Positions 8,548 through 18,217 of a DNA stretch of 40,915 nucleotides are shown one piece after another. The translations under genes were made by a program, and so were the position numbers. Source of the stretch: Candidatus Geocrenenecus arthurdayi (GTDB lineage Archaea > Thermoproteota > Nitrososphaeria_A > Caldarchaeales > Wolframiiraptoraceae); contig JAKCEX010000008.1 in the NCBI GenBank assembly GCA_023539395.1, forward strand, positions 1-40,915, read 5' to 3'. The notes under the pieces are model-generated. The model did not search any database, had not been told where the DNA came from, and saw nothing but the letters and a program-made list of their open reading frames with translations. The stretch's first letter is position 1. Each line of letters begins with the position of its first letter.

Positions 8548-9092
8548 ATACTTTGGAGGAGTTCCTTAAAAAGAAAACTCTACTAGTAGGAGATGTCGGT
8601 TCAGGTAAAACAGCATTCCTTGCAGAATTCTTGAAATTTCTAATAGAAAAAGGTTATTCAGATGATATTACAATCATTGATATAGCTCCATCGAGGATCC
8701 ACGGGGTAGGAGGGTCGGTAAGAGAATATACAGAGTATGTTCTAAGGGTTAGGTATCTTAGATTAGAGAGAGTATGGGCACCTAGATTGATGGGGAAGAC
8801 TAGAGAAGAAGTACTAAAGTATGCAGAAGAGAATAGAATCAATATTGAATCTTTGATTAATACATATCTATCTAATCCAACCAAGATACTCTTAGTAAAT
8901 GATTTAACAATATACCTACATGCTGGAGACGTTACTAGAATAATAGACTTGATAAATACAGCTGAAACATTCATGGCCACTGCATATGAAGGAGAAAAAC
9001 TGAAGGACGATAAAAACTCAGGTATAACAGAAAGAGAAAGAAAACTACTAAACCTATTAAAAGAGAAAGTAGATATTATCAAGAGGTTTTAA
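8544..9092 (+). CDS. Small P-loop NTPase of unknown function, coupled to the cPGS-like gene
   Basis: 182 residues starting with TTG, four bases overlapping the previous stop. The N-terminus has a clear Walker A motif, LVGDVGSGKT (about residues 14-23), and a hydrophobic strand KILLVNDLTIYLH near residues 113-125 that could be Walker B. The middle part IAPSRIHGVGGSVREY is glycine-rich and looks conserved in type, but I do not recognise the family. The tight coupling suggests it works with the cPGS-like protein. It lacks the domains of ABC, AAA or RecA proteins, so no role is assigned. Confidence 0.75.
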   Translation: MNTLEEFLKKKTLLVGDVGSGKTAFLAEFLKFLIEKGYSDDITIIDIAPSRIHGVGGSVREYTEYVLRVRYLRLERVWAPRLMGKTREEVLKYAEENRINIESLINTYLSNPTKILLVNDLTIYLHAGDVTRIIDLINTAETFMATAYEGEKLKDDKNSGITERERKLLNLLKEKVDIIKRF

Positions 9093-9119
9093 CGCTCTAT
9101 GATAAGCCTCTTGTATACA

Positions 9120-9127
9120 AATATATT
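9120..9127 (+). promoter_or_regulatory. TATA box for thiDN
   Basis: AATATATT is centred about 31 nt before the ATG at 9155, predicting a transcript start around 9150 and an almost leaderless mRNA. A CTGAGA string just downstream is too isolated to be a TPP riboswitch. Confidence 0.55.
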
Positions 9128-9154
9128 AAAGACTGAGAGAATCCTAGAGTAGAT

Positions 9155-10513
9155 ATGAGGATTCCTAGAGCATTAACAATTGCTGGTTCAGACTCAGGTG
9201 GAGGTGCAGGTATTCAAGCAGACTTAAAGACCTTTGCAGCTTTAGGAGTCCACGGTATGTCTGCTATAACAGCTATTACAGCTCAGAATACAAGAACTGT
9301 TACTATGATACATGATATCCCAGTTGAGATGGTTCGTGAGCAGATAAGAGTAGTAGTTGAGGATATAGGTGTAGATGCAGTAAAGACTGGTATGCTTCAT
9401 ACAGTAGAGATTATATCTGCAGTCGCAGATGAAATAGGAAAGATTAATGCACCAGTAGTTATAGACCCTGTAATGATTGCGAAAAGTGGTGCTAGACTAC
9501 TGAGAGAAGAAGCAGTAAATACTTTAATTGAAAAACTAATCCCTCTAGCTACAGTAATAACACCAAATGCTAGGGAAGCTGAAGTACTAGCTAAGATCAG
9601 GATTAAAGACGTAGATGATCAGAAGAAAGCCGCTGAAGAGATTTCATCTCTAGGTCCAAAAGCCGTAGTTATTAAAGGAGGACACATCAATGGGAGAGAA
9701 GCTGTAGACGTACTATATTATCAAGGAGAGTTTAGAATCTATGTAGGAGAACGTATCGATACGAAGAATACTCATGGAACAGGATGTACCTTCGCCTCAG
9801 CAATAGCTGCTCAACTAGCTAAAGGATACAGTATTCCTGAAGCTGTTCAAACAGCTAAGGAATTCGTTACATCCGCCATTAGATACAGCTTACCTATTGG
9901 TAGTGGACATGGCCCCGTAAATCCAACAGGTAAAGTTGTTAAAGAAGCTGAGAAATTCAGAGTACTAGAGAATCTTAGGAATGCAGTGAACGTAATTGAA
10001 GAGTCTGATTGGGTGGCGGATTTCATACCTGAGTCTCAGAGTAATCTAGTAATGGCTATAGAGAATCCAGAAAGCTTAGATGATATTGCAGGTATACCTG
10101 GTAGAATAGTTAAAGTAGATAGTAAAGCTAGAGCATCATCATGCCCATGGTTTAATTCATCAAAACATGTAGCCTCAGCAGTCTTAACTATAATGAGATA
10201 CTACCCTAATCTCAGGTCAGCGATAAACATCAAATATAGTGAAGAAGTAATATCAGCTGCAAAGAAGCTGGGATACATAGTAAGTAGCTATGATAGGAGG
10301 GAAGAACCTCCTGAAATTAAATATGCTGAAGGAAAAACAATACCATGGGGTGTTAAGACAGCCCTTGAAAAAATCGGGTGGAGAGCTCCAGACCTTATCT
10401 ATCATCTTGGAGATTGGGGTAAAGAACCAATGATACTAGTATTCGGAGAGGATGCTTTAAGAGTTTTAGAAAAACTAGAGAAGATTGCTAGAATCTTAAG
10501 AAATAATAAGTAG
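9155..10513 (+). CDS. thiDN: ThiD-ThiN fusion: hydroxymethylpyrimidine (phosphate) kinase and thiamine-phosphate synthase
   Basis: Two domains of thiamine synthesis in one 452-residue protein. Residues 1-260 are ThiD, a ribokinase-fold enzyme phosphorylating HMP and HMP-P, with AGSDSGGGAGIQADLK at the N-terminus, VIDPVMIAKSG and the anion-hole motif GTGCTFASAIAA. Residues about 270-452 are ThiN, the archaeal thiamine-phosphate synthase that replaces ThiE, with DWVADFIPESQSN, SSCPWF and HLGDWGKEP motifs. The fusion couples HMP-PP production to joining with thiazole phosphate. ThiW nearby would supply the thiazole part. The fusion is typical of archaea. Confidence 0.95.
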   Translation: MRIPRALTIAGSDSGGGAGIQADLKTFAALGVHGMSAITAITAQNTRTVTMIHDIPVEMVREQIRVVVEDIGVDAVKTGMLHTVEIISAVADEIGKINAPVVIDPVMIAKSGARLLREEAVNTLIEKLIPLATVITPNAREAEVLAKIRIKDVDDQKKAAEEISSLGPKAVVIKGGHINGREAVDVLYYQGEFRIYVGERIDTKNTHGTGCTFASAIAAQLAKGYSIPEAVQTAKEFVTSAIRYSLPIGSGHGPVNPTGKVVKEAEKFRVLENLRNAVNVIEESDWVADFIPESQSNLVMAIENPESLDDIAGIPGRIVKVDSKARASSCPWFNSSKHVASAVLTIMRYYPNLRSAINIKYSEEVISAAKKLGYIVSSYDRREEPPEIKYAEGKTIPWGVKTALEKIGWRAPDLIYHLGDWGKEPMILVFGEDALRVLEKLEKIARILRNNK

Positions 10514-10619
10514 GTGAAGCCCAGAATTTTGCTAAAAAGCTCTAGACAGATCATTCACCTACGTCTTCTCAAACATTATTACTGAAGTATCAAAGAATAT
10601 GACCTAGATTTTAGTTCTA

Positions 10620-12140
10620 TTATCTAGGTATTGCCTCTAGGTTTACTTCAAGCCTTCTGGCTAGCTTAAGTAGCTTATTCTGACATTTCCTCAGATAGAT
10701 TCTATAGTATTTTTCAGGAATGTAGATCCTTACCGTATTTTCATTCTCCTCAATCCTGAATTCTGGAATATACTTATGTAGGAAGCTACTTATCTGCCTC
10801 GTAGGAGTACTTAATTCTTCTACAAACTTCTTTACTGGTACTACGAAGGTTCTCTCACCGAAAACATAGAGCTCATACTTAGGTTCACCTGAGAGAAAAT
10901 CTCTAACGATAACTGTTGGTCTAGCTAAGTCTGCTTTCTTTAAGCCTGATGGAACCTTCACAGCCATCTCTAAAGTGTATATCTCAGATACTTCTCCCTT
11001 ATCCATGAAGATTACGGTGTCTATTATAGATGGTAGGACTCCTACATCTACTTTATTAGCGATCCTCTGTATAGCATCTATAGGTGTTGTTGCATGGATT
11101 ACTCCAACCATCCCTATTCCAGCAAATCGGAGATCTATAAAGAGGTCGAAATCTTCTGAGCTTCTAATCTCATCGAAGATTGTATAATCTGGTCTACTTA
11201 GTAGGAGAACATCATGTAGCTCATCCTCTTTTGAAGAAGACTTAGAATATTGTGTAATATCTGGAGAGAGATGCAGGTCTCTAGGGCTCTCAATAGTCTT
11301 AACTATCTTATTCATCTGTCTATAGTATTCAGCTAGAGCTTGAGCAAAAGTTGATTTACCCATTCCAGGTGGACCAGCTATAAGTATACCTTCAGCATGG
11401 TTTTCAAGTCTCTCGACTACTTCTAAGGGTAGATTATAATCTCTTAGATTCTTCTTTAATATTGGTCTAACTACTGTTAGCTCAAATCCATCTGAAAAAG
11501 GTGGTCTAGTAACGACTATTCTATAATCTCTAAGCTGGAATATCTTTACATTAGGTTTATCAATCTCTAGGAAAGCGTTTATTCCAAAAAATGTATAGGC
11601 TTCTTTCAGAAGGTGAGCTATTAACAACTCTAATTCTTCACGATTCATAGGCTTATCGGAGATTTCTTGAAGCCTCCATCTGCCGGGAATCCCTCTTTTA
11701 ACTCTTGGTGGTAAACCTTCTTTCAAGTGGACGCTCATAACATCTTCAGAGAATAGTTCGTCTATCTTGAAAGGTGGTGGGGGAAGCTCATACAGTACTC
11801 TTATACCTATCGATTCAGCTAATTTGGCTGTTGTAGGATCACATGTAATTAAGATTGCATCAAGCTTTTTAGCTTCATCTAGAATGCTTAGCCTATCATT
11901 TCCAAAGCTTTCTACAGATGAGCCAGTGTATATTATTTCAACATTACAGCTTCTACAAGCCTCCTCTAATTCTTCTAAGCCTCTTATAGCTAATGTATCC
12001 CCTTGAGATGCTTGCTTCTCAATCTCCATCAATATTGCTCTATGAATTATCAATCTTCCTCTAATCAAGCCTTCTCTCACTAGATATGATGCTGACTTAA
12101 GCTGAATTGCTGAGACATCTACTAACCAGATATCTCCCAT
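10620..12140 (-). CDS. PIN-domain/PilT-type ATPase with C-terminal KH-like region
   Basis: 506-residue archaeal protein of the PINc-ATPase family (COG1855 type). Residues 1-120 form a PIN nuclease-like domain with conserved acids D8, E39 and D101. Residues about 240-420 are a PilT/VirB11-like ATPase with Walker A AGPPGMGKST (255-264) and Walker B TIFDEIR (320-326), followed by GVIHATTPIDAIQR. The last 80 residues look like a basic KH-type RNA-binding module. The family is near-universal in archaea; a role in RNA handling is inferred from the domains, not proven. Single gene; its stop lies 106 nt from the convergent thiDN stop. Confidence 0.9.
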   Translation of the reverse strand: MGDIWLVDVSAIQLKSASYLVREGLIRGRLIIHRAILMEIEKQASQGDTLAIRGLEELEEACRSCNVEIIYTGSSVESFGNDRLSILDEAKKLDAILITCDPTTAKLAESIGIRVLYELPPPPFKIDELFSEDVMSVHLKEGLPPRVKRGIPGRWRLQEISDKPMNREELELLIAHLLKEAYTFFGINAFLEIDKPNVKIFQLRDYRIVVTRPPFSDGFELTVVRPILKKNLRDYNLPLEVVERLENHAEGILIAGPPGMGKSTFAQALAEYYRQMNKIVKTIESPRDLHLSPDITQYSKSSSKEDELHDVLLLSRPDYTIFDEIRSSEDFDLFIDLRFAGIGMVGVIHATTPIDAIQRIANKVDVGVLPSIIDTVIFMDKGEVSEIYTLEMAVKVPSGLKKADLARPTVIVRDFLSGEPKYELYVFGERTFVVPVKKFVEELSTPTRQISSFLHKYIPEFRIEENENTVRIYIPEKYYRIYLRKCQNKLLKLARRLEVNLEAIPR

Positions 12141-12267
12141 TCACTATTCGACCACTCTTGTCTATCTAATCTATGAACTACTACTTAATAAATTCCACTA
12201 TTCTTACCAATGAAGACTAGCATTGGAAACGTAAAGAATCCATGTTTAAACAGAATATATAATTCTC

Positions 12268-12573
12268 TTAAGATTTAGTCTTTTCAATTTTGTATTTAAC
12301 GATGAATTTATTATCTCCAATCTGTTTATAGTTTTTTAAAGATGCTACATAATCACTCGTTACTCTCTCCATTTCATAGATGAAATCTTCAAGATAATCT
12401 ACGAAGCCGCAGGTATGACATAATGTCCCAGAAATCTCCAGCAATACTTCATCACCATTTATATTCAAGAGTTTAGCTTCTGCTACCGTCCTCCTATACT
12501 TGTTGTATTCTTCAATAGTTTTTTCTACGACTTCTTCCAGCCTCATACCTGTCTCGATACTTATAGGATTCAT
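12268..12573 (-). CDS. Conserved-looking unknown protein with one CxxC
   Basis: 101 residues, with an N-terminal amphipathic helix (RLEEVVEKTIEEYNKYRR), a central beta-like part (KLLNINGDEVLLEISGTLC) and a single CHTC pair at Cys52/Cys55 that could bind metal only with a partner, since no second pair exists. The C-terminal half is basic. I do not recognise the family. It is divergent from trm5; its ATG (12571-12573) lies directly against the possible trm5 start. Codon use resembles the neighbours, so it is probably a real gene. Confidence 0.65.
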   Translation of the reverse strand: MNPISIETGMRLEEVVEKTIEEYNKYRRTVAEAKLLNINGDEVLLEISGTLCHTCGFVDYLEDFIYEMERVTSDYVASLKNYKQIGDNKFIVKYKIEKTKS

Positions 12574-12610
12574 GTTTTTAAGGTTTCTCTACAACAATAG
12601 TTTAGGAAAA

Positions 12611-13660
12611 TTGGAAGAAAAGATAGCAGTTAAAGTCGTGAAATCCAAAGCTGAAGAAGTAAGAAGAAAACTAAAACTACTCGGGTTAATTGATAATGAT
12701 TTTAAGCCTAAGGTTGAAGAAGACTATGTCTTCTTTCCACTGAAGACCACTAATGGTTTAGATGTCTTAACAAAAGATTATTCTCTTGAAGTTGCCTCAA
12801 CATTCTTTAAGAGACGTTCGGAGAAGGCTAGGAGTTTAAGAGAAGCCTTGGTGAATATCCTTCCTGAGAAACTCCATCAATATATTCCATCATCAATCGA
12901 TTTTGTTGGAGATGTAGCTTTAATACATATACCAGAAGAGCTTGAAAGTTACAGTAAGGAGATAGGGAGAGTAGTAATGGAGATCTATCCAAGAGTTAAG
13001 ACGGTCCTCTCTAAGCAAGGTGAAACGATTGGAGAATACAGGATAAGAATGTTCAATGTAATCGCAGGTAGACTGGATACCGAGACTATCCATAGAGAAC
13101 ATGGATGTATCTATAAACTAGACATAATGAGAACATTCTTTAATCCTAGAATGAGCGGTGAGAGGCTGAGAGTAGCGCAACTAGTTAAAGATAATGAAGA
13201 TGTTTTAGATATGTTTGCAGGTATTGGGCCATTCTCAATCTTAATAGCTAAGAAGAATTCAACAGTAAAAGTTACAGCTATTGAGTTAAATCCAGATGCA
13301 TACAGGTATCTGTTGACGAATATATCGTTGAACAAAGTTGAAGATAGAGTTAGAGCTATACATGGAGATGTAAGACAAGTGCTAAGAGGCATTGAAACAG
13401 TTTATGATAGAATAATAATGGATCTACCATTTGATTCCTTAAAATTCCTTGGTTTAGCATTAAGTAAACTAAAAAAGAATGGAGTGATCCACTTATACCA
13501 TGTTGAAAGTGGAGAAGACCCGATTAGCAGAGCTTCCACAAGAGTAGCTAAGTTAGCTGAAGAGTTAGGTTATAAAGTAGAATTAATATACTCACGTCGA
13601 GTACTTGAGGTAGCACCCTTAAAATTCATCATAACCCTGGACTTGATGAAAACAAACTGA
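12611..13660 (+). CDS. trm5: tRNA (guanine37-N1)-methyltransferase Trm5
   Basis: Methylates G37 next to the anticodon, preventing frameshifting, using S-adenosylmethionine. N-terminal D1 region about residues 1-75, then the Rossmann methyltransferase domain: TFFNPRMSGERLRVAQL, SAM motif LDMFAGIGPFSI, ELNPDAYRYL, and catalytic motif IIMDLPFDS (NLP/NPP position). An in-frame ATG at 12572 would add 13 residues (MFLRFL...) but the TTG at 12611 matches the start of known Trm5 proteins better, and a GTTTTTAAGG stretch at 12574-12583 could be its TATA box. Start therefore uncertain; product confident. Confidence 0.9.
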   Translation: MEEKIAVKVVKSKAEEVRRKLKLLGLIDNDFKPKVEEDYVFFPLKTTNGLDVLTKDYSLEVASTFFKRRSEKARSLREALVNILPEKLHQYIPSSIDFVGDVALIHIPEELESYSKEIGRVVMEIYPRVKTVLSKQGETIGEYRIRMFNVIAGRLDTETIHREHGCIYKLDIMRTFFNPRMSGERLRVAQLVKDNEDVLDMFAGIGPFSILIAKKNSTVKVTAIELNPDAYRYLLTNISLNKVEDRVRAIHGDVRQVLRGIETVYDRIIMDLPFDSLKFLGLALSKLKKNGVIHLYHVESGEDPISRASTRVAKLAEELGYKVELIYSRRVLEVAPLKFIITLDLMKTN

Positions 13661-13789
13661 AAGCCTGGGATGTTTTAAGTCTGCCCACTCCATACTTGCC
13701 ATCTTAATTTAAGAGATTAATCATAATCTAAAAAACACTCTTTAGAACGTAGCCCATATTAAAAGTAATAATTTATACGTCTGAATAAG

Positions 13790-13798
13790 CTATATAAT
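13790..13798 (+). promoter_or_regulatory. TATA box for fen
   Basis: CTATATAAT is centred about 26 nt before the FEN-1 ATG at 13820, so the transcript probably begins within a few bases of the start codon. Confidence 0.6.
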
Positions 13799-13819
13799 TT
13801 GTAGAGAGTTGAGGCTTAG

Positions 13820-14854
13820 ATGGGTGTTAAACTCGGAGACTTAATTCCAGAAGAAGTTATTGAGAAGCTTAACCTAGAGGACCTAAGAGGAAGGGCTATA
13901 GCTCTAGATGCATACAATATGCTGTACCAGTTTATCACTATAATACGTGGTCAGGATGGTAGACCACTAATGGATAGGCATGGAAGGATTACAAGCCATC
14001 TAAGTGGATTATTCTTTAGAGTTATAAATTTCTTAAAAGTAGGTATGAAGCCTATCTTCGTCTATGATGGTAGACCACCTGAACTTAAGAAACAGGCTGT
14101 AGAGAAGAGAATGGAGAGGAGGGCTGAAGCAGCTGTACTCTATCGTCAAGCATTAGAAGAAGGTAGGATTGAAGAAGCAAGAAAATATGCTCAACAAGCA
14201 GCTACACTTGATGAGTTTATAGTTGAGAGTTCTAAGACTCTAATAAGCTTAATGGGGCTACCGGTTCTACAAGCTCCAAGTGAAGGTGAAGCTCAGGCAG
14301 CATACATAGCTTCGAGGGGGGATGCTTATGCTTCAGCATCTCAAGATATGGATTCTCTACTTTTTGGTTCACCTAGACTAGTTAGGAATCTTTCAATAGT
14401 TGGTAGGAGGAAGCTTCCAGGTAGAAAAGAATATGTTGAAGTTGTACCTGAGCTCATACACTTGGATAAGCTTCTAAATACTTTGAAGATAAGTAGAGAG
14501 CAATTAATAGATATTGGGATACTTGTTGGAACCGATTACTGGGAGGGGGTTAAGGGTATCGGTCCAAAGAAAGCTCTTAAATTAATCAAGGATTACGGGA
14601 CTGCTGAGAATGTTTTAAAACACTTGAAGATAGAAGTTGATGTAGACCTAGAACAGATTAGAAATATATTCTTAAAGCCAAATATACTGGAATCCTACAA
14701 GATAGAATGGTCTGAGCCTAACTACCAAGCTATTGAAGATCTCTTATGTGGAGAGTATGATTTCTCAGTTGAGAGAGTTAGGAAAGCATTAAATGAGTTA
14801 CAGAATACATTAAGAGAAGAAAGAGGAAAAACCAGTCTAGATGCATGGTTTTGA
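13820..14854 (+). CDS. fen: Flap endonuclease FEN-1
   Basis: Structure-specific nuclease that removes 5' flaps during Okazaki-fragment processing and repair. 344 residues, the family length. The XPG-N domain starts at MGVKLGDL, and the acidic metal ligands are visible: D30, D83 (FVYDGRPPELK), E155 and E157 (APSEGEAQAA), D176 and D178 (SQDMDSLLFG). A helix-hairpin-helix motif (GVKGIGPKKALKLI) follows. The C-terminal TSLDAWF is a PCNA-interacting PIP box. Single gene with its own TATA box. Confidence 0.97.
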   Translation: MGVKLGDLIPEEVIEKLNLEDLRGRAIALDAYNMLYQFITIIRGQDGRPLMDRHGRITSHLSGLFFRVINFLKVGMKPIFVYDGRPPELKKQAVEKRMERRAEAAVLYRQALEEGRIEEARKYAQQAATLDEFIVESSKTLISLMGLPVLQAPSEGEAQAAYIASRGDAYASASQDMDSLLFGSPRLVRNLSIVGRRKLPGRKEYVEVVPELIHLDKLLNTLKISREQLIDIGILVGTDYWEGVKGIGPKKALKLIKDYGTAENVLKHLKIEVDVDLEQIRNIFLKPNILESYKIEWSEPNYQAIEDLLCGEYDFSVERVRKALNELQNTLREERGKTSLDAWF

Positions 14855-14948
14855 AAGTAGCAGAATAATTAGTAGTAGAAAAATTGGAAGTTAAGATATC
14901 ATAGGAATCTCTAAAAGCGATACCCTCAGATACGATAAACTCTCCCTT

Positions 14949-15188
14949 TCAAGTCTTAGTTAGCAATTCAATTAACTTCTTTTCTTCATCTAAGCTTAAT
15001 ACTCTTACTTTATCATGGATCTCCAGCTTCATTAATATGCTTCTAAGTTCAGACTGGGTTACTTCTATACCTCTCTTTCTTAATTCTTCAAGAAGATTTT
15101 CTTCTAAAGCTTTCCCCCCCATTCTCTGGAGTGCTTCCATTACTTTTGAATATAACTCACTTCTAAGAACTGTGTGCTTCTTGCTCAA
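14949..15188 (-). CDS. Small winged-helix-like protein downstream of cdc48
   Basis: 79 residues, helical and basic, with a pattern resembling a winged-helix domain: helix ELYSKVMEALQRMG, helix ALEENLLEELRKRGI, recognition-like helix TQSELRSILMKLEI, then a short wing (DKVRVLSLDEEKKL). I cannot name a family. It starts 16 nt after the cdc48 stop and is surely in the same transcript, so it may assist or regulate the AAA ATPase. The sequence holds a run of seven G at its Gly-Gly codons, a possible slippage or sequencing-error spot. Confidence 0.7.
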   Translation of the reverse strand: MSKKHTVLRSELYSKVMEALQRMGGKALEENLLEELRKRGIEVTQSELRSILMKLEIHDKVRVLSLDEEKKLIELLTKT

Positions 15189-15204
15189 TGTTTTGAATCT
15201 TCTC

Positions 15205-17379
15205 CTAACCTATCATTGTTAATTGTTTCTCAGTATACCTTAGGAACTCTCTAACTCTCTCATACTCTCTTACCATCTGGGGTGATATGCTAGGCTTAAC
15301 TATTTTTAATGCTTCTTCAAAATCTTCCCTAGTTACGTATTCTGCTTCGATATTCTTTCTAAGACTGTTTAAAGCTGCTTCTCTACAGAGTGATTCTAAA
15401 TCTGCTCCTGAATATCCTTCAGTTCTAGCAGCTAATTCTCTTAGATTAACATCGTGAGCTAGAGGCATCTTCCTAGTATATATCTTGAGGATAGAATACC
15501 TAGCTTTCTCATCAGGTGGAGGTACATAGATTAATCTATCAAGCCTTCCAGGTCTCATAACTGCTGGATCTATCAAGTCAGGTCTATTTGTTGCACCGAT
15601 AACTATGACATCTGATAATTCTTCTACTCCATCCATCTCTGATAAGAGTTGGCTTGAGACCCTGTTAGTTACTCCTGAAGAATCGTCTACCAAGTCTTTT
15701 CTAGGTATGACTGATTCAATCTCATCAAAGAATATTATGCATGGTGCAGCTTGCCTTGCTTTCCTAAATATTTCTCTTATAGCTTTCTCTGATTCTCCTA
15801 CCCATTTATTGAATATCTCTGGCCCCTTAACACTTATGAAGTTTGCTTCAGATTCTGTAGCTATAGCTTTCGCAAGTAATGTTTTACCGCATCCAGGTGG
15901 CCCGTAGAGGAGTATTCCTCTAGGAGGCTTAATGCCGAATTTCTCAAACTTTTCAGGATATTTTAGTGGCCACTCAACTGCTTCTACGAGTCTCTGTTTT
16001 ACTTCTTCTAGACCTCCAACATCTTCCCATCTAACGTTAGGTATCTCAATCTCTACTTCCCTCAATGCTGTAGGTGTTATCTCCTTAAATGCGTCTAGGA
16101 AGTCTTTCATCGTAACTACTAGGCTATCTAGTATCTCAGGTGATATATGTTCTTCATTAAAATCTATACTTGGAAGTATTCTTCTAATTGCTTTCATTGC
16201 TGCTTCACGGCATAATGCTGCTAGGTCTGCTCCAGTATATCCTCTAGTCATCTCTGCGAGTCTATCTATATTTACATCTTCTGCGAGAGGCATACCACGA
16301 GTATGTATTTGCAGTATCTCTCTTCTACCTTTCTTATCAGGTATGCCTATCTCTATCTCCCTATCAAATCTTCCAGGTCTCCTAAGAGCAGGGTCTAGAG
16401 CATTAGGTCTATTTGTTGCACCAATAACTATTACCTGACCTCTCGCTTCTAAACCATCCATTAAAGCAAGTAGCTGAGCTACAACTCTCTTCTCAACTTC
16501 TCCTGTTACTTCACTCCTCTTAGGAGCTATAGCATCGATCTCATCAATGAATACTATACTTGGAGCTTCTTCTTCTGCTTTCCTAAAGATCTCTCTAAGC
16601 CTTGCCTCTGTTTCACCATAATATTTATTCATAATCTCTGGACCATTGATTAGAATGAAGTTTGCTTCAGCTTCTGTAGCTACAGCTTTTGCTAGAAGAG
16701 TCTTACCGCATCCAGGTGGACCGTATAGTAAGACACCTTTAGGAGGCTCTATCCCAAGCTTCTGGAATAATTCAGGATATCTAAGAGGTAGTTCTATCAT
16801 CTCTCTAATTCTCTGTATCTGTTCTTGCAGTCCACCAATATCTTCATAAGTTACGCTCGTCCTAAATGCTTTCTCTTGTATTATCTTGCTGTGTACTACA
16901 AGCTTAGTCTTAGGTGTAATCTTAACTACACCTGTAGGTCTCGTCTGAATAACTGCAAAGGTGAATAGGTTCCCAAAGAATAGTACTGGCACAATATTCT
17001 TCTGTACTAAGGGATACTCGATAAGTCTACTCTTAACTAATCTAGTAAAGTTTTCATCTGGTTTAACTGTTGTATTAACTGGAGCGAGTACTACTAGTTG
17101 AGCTTCTCTCACATCTGCTTTACGTACTATGACCCAGTCATTTAATGCTACACCTGCATTGCTCCGTATGTATCCATCAATCCTGATAACATCTTTCTCA
17201 TCTTCAAGGTATCCAAGCCAGAGGGTTGCAGCAGCAACTTTCTTCCCTCTAATCTCAACCATATCACCTGTCTGGAAACCTGCGCTAGCTCCCACTTCTC
17301 TATCTATTCTAGCTATACCATACCCAACGTCTCTCTGCCTAGCTTCAGCAACTCTAAGCCGTAGTTCCTTAGCACTCAT
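15205..17379 (-). CDS. cdc48: CDC48/VAT-type AAA+ ATPase (p97 homologue)
   Basis: Hexameric unfoldase that extracts and unfolds proteins, probably feeding the proteasome. 724 residues: N-domain (double-psi barrel plus four-stranded part) 1-175; D1 AAA domain with Walker A GPPGCGKT 220-227, Walker B VFIDEID 276-282 and arginine-finger region RRPGRFDR; D2 with Walker A 493-500 and IIFFDEIE near 548-555. It lacks a C-terminal HbYX tail (it ends QLTMIG), so docking on the 20S proteasome by that motif is not expected. Preceded by a good TATA box; the small winged-helix gene follows in the same transcript. Confidence 0.97.
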   Translation of the reverse strand: MSAKELRLRVAEARQRDVGYGIARIDREVGASAGFQTGDMVEIRGKKVAAATLWLGYLEDEKDVIRIDGYIRSNAGVALNDWVIVRKADVREAQLVVLAPVNTTVKPDENFTRLVKSRLIEYPLVQKNIVPVLFFGNLFTFAVIQTRPTGVVKITPKTKLVVHSKIIQEKAFRTSVTYEDIGGLQEQIQRIREMIELPLRYPELFQKLGIEPPKGVLLYGPPGCGKTLLAKAVATEAEANFILINGPEIMNKYYGETEARLREIFRKAEEEAPSIVFIDEIDAIAPKRSEVTGEVEKRVVAQLLALMDGLEARGQVIVIGATNRPNALDPALRRPGRFDREIEIGIPDKKGRREILQIHTRGMPLAEDVNIDRLAEMTRGYTGADLAALCREAAMKAIRRILPSIDFNEEHISPEILDSLVVTMKDFLDAFKEITPTALREVEIEIPNVRWEDVGGLEEVKQRLVEAVEWPLKYPEKFEKFGIKPPRGILLYGPPGCGKTLLAKAIATESEANFISVKGPEIFNKWVGESEKAIREIFRKARQAAPCIIFFDEIESVIPRKDLVDDSSGVTNRVSSQLLSEMDGVEELSDVIVIGATNRPDLIDPAVMRPGRLDRLIYVPPPDEKARYSILKIYTRKMPLAHDVNLRELAARTEGYSGADLESLCREAALNSLRKNIEAEYVTREDFEEALKIVKPSISPQMVREYERVREFLRYTEKQLTMIG

Positions 17380-17403
17380 CCTTACTCTACTTACCTTATC
17401 TAG

Positions 17404-17412
17404 TATTTAAAT
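17404..17412 (-). promoter_or_regulatory. TATA box for cdc48
   Basis: On the minus strand ATTTAAATA is centred 29 nt before the ATG (17377-17379), the spacing expected for a leaderless or very short leader transcript. Confidence 0.6.
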
Positions 17413-17601
17413 GAAAACTTCTAGAAAATCAATTAACTTTGATTAGAATTTTGAGAATCGTAAGAAAGATTATATCCTACTAGTCGGCTGAAATCTTCTA
17501 GATAAGTTTTAATTGTATTGAGTCAAACATCATTATACTTTATGAGGAGTTTGAGAACCCGCCTAGCGCATATTCTTCCAAAATTTGTGATATGCTATAT
17601 T

Positions 17602-17874
17602 CTAAGAGCTAGCTCTACTCATTGAGATTATTTCGAGTTCTCCTACTTCTTCAAAACCTTTCAAGTAATCCTCTAATATGTTTGGGTAGCCTTCTTCATC
17701 AGGTATCTTGAATAAAGCATTTATTACATTAAGCCCAAAGACGAATGGCTCAGTCTCTACAGAGATAAGCTCAATATTTTGAGGAAGATTAGACTTCATC
17801 TTTAACAATAAGTTCTCTATGTTTACAGATTCATCGAGAGGCATTATCCTAACAAGTACTACTACTTTCTTCAT
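17602..17874 (-). CDS. ef1b: Elongation factor 1-beta (aEF1B), nucleotide exchange factor
   Basis: Exchange factor for EF-1A, returning it to the GTP form. The 90-residue product starts MKKVVVLVRIMPLDESVN and contains PFVFGLNVINALFKIPDEEG, both typical of archaeal EF-1beta, a ferredoxin-like single domain without the eukaryotic N-terminal part. The start at 17874 is chosen because the frame upstream (24 residues) overlaps the zinc-ribbon gene and is unlike the family. It lies 7 nt after that gene, a pairing common in crenarchaea. Confidence 0.92.
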   Translation of the reverse strand: MKKVVVLVRIMPLDESVNIENLLLKMKSNLPQNIELISVETEPFVFGLNVINALFKIPDEEGYPNILEDYLKGFEEVGELEIISMSRASS

Positions 17875-17881
17875 TCTCAAT

Positions 17882-18055
17882 TCACGGTCCTTCAAACCCG
17901 CATGATGGGCATATGTAGGGTTTAGCAAGCTCCCTACATATCTCACATCTCCATATCTTTACTCTTCCACAATTAGGGCATGGGAAATTTACAGCTGATT
18001 CTCCAGGAGCTATCGGCTTATTACATGATGTACAGACTACTGCCCGCCTACTCAT
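17882..18055 (-). CDS. Archaeal zinc-ribbon protein with four CxxC motifs
   Basis: 57 residues from the ATG at 18055 ([13 protein letters not shown]). Four CxxC pairs (CTSC, CPNC, CEIC, CPSC) can bind two zinc ions, the pattern of the small archaeal double zinc ribbons (HVO_2753-like) found next to the EF-1beta gene and thought to bind RNA or ribosomes. An upstream in-frame ATG at 18097 would add 14 residues but lies in the likely promoter. Function not established; the conserved pairing with aEF1B suggests translation. Confidence 0.88.
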   Translation of the reverse strand: MSRRAVVCTSCNKPIAPGESAVNFPCPNCGRVKIWRCEICRELAKPYICPSCGFEGP

Positions 18056-18217
18056 ACTGTCTCTCCATTCTAAATCTACAATATAAAGTAATCCCAATCT
18101 TTCTAAATCAATTCAGCATTCTTCTAGGAACTGGTAACAAACTACTATAAAATTAACTTAGTTGGATTAGAATAAGTATTTTAAGAAAATGGTTCAGGGT
18201 ATTATTCGGGTGAAGAG

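Noticed and set aside
9128-9154. CTGAGA string upstream of thiDN, like part of a TPP riboswitch
   Set aside because: Only about 27 nt lie between the TATA box and the ATG, and none of the other conserved thi-box segments is present.
15113-15120. Run of seven G (minus strand) in the small winged-helix gene as a programmed frameshift
   Set aside because: The normal frame continues to a sensible protein end, and no longer product in another frame is apparent.
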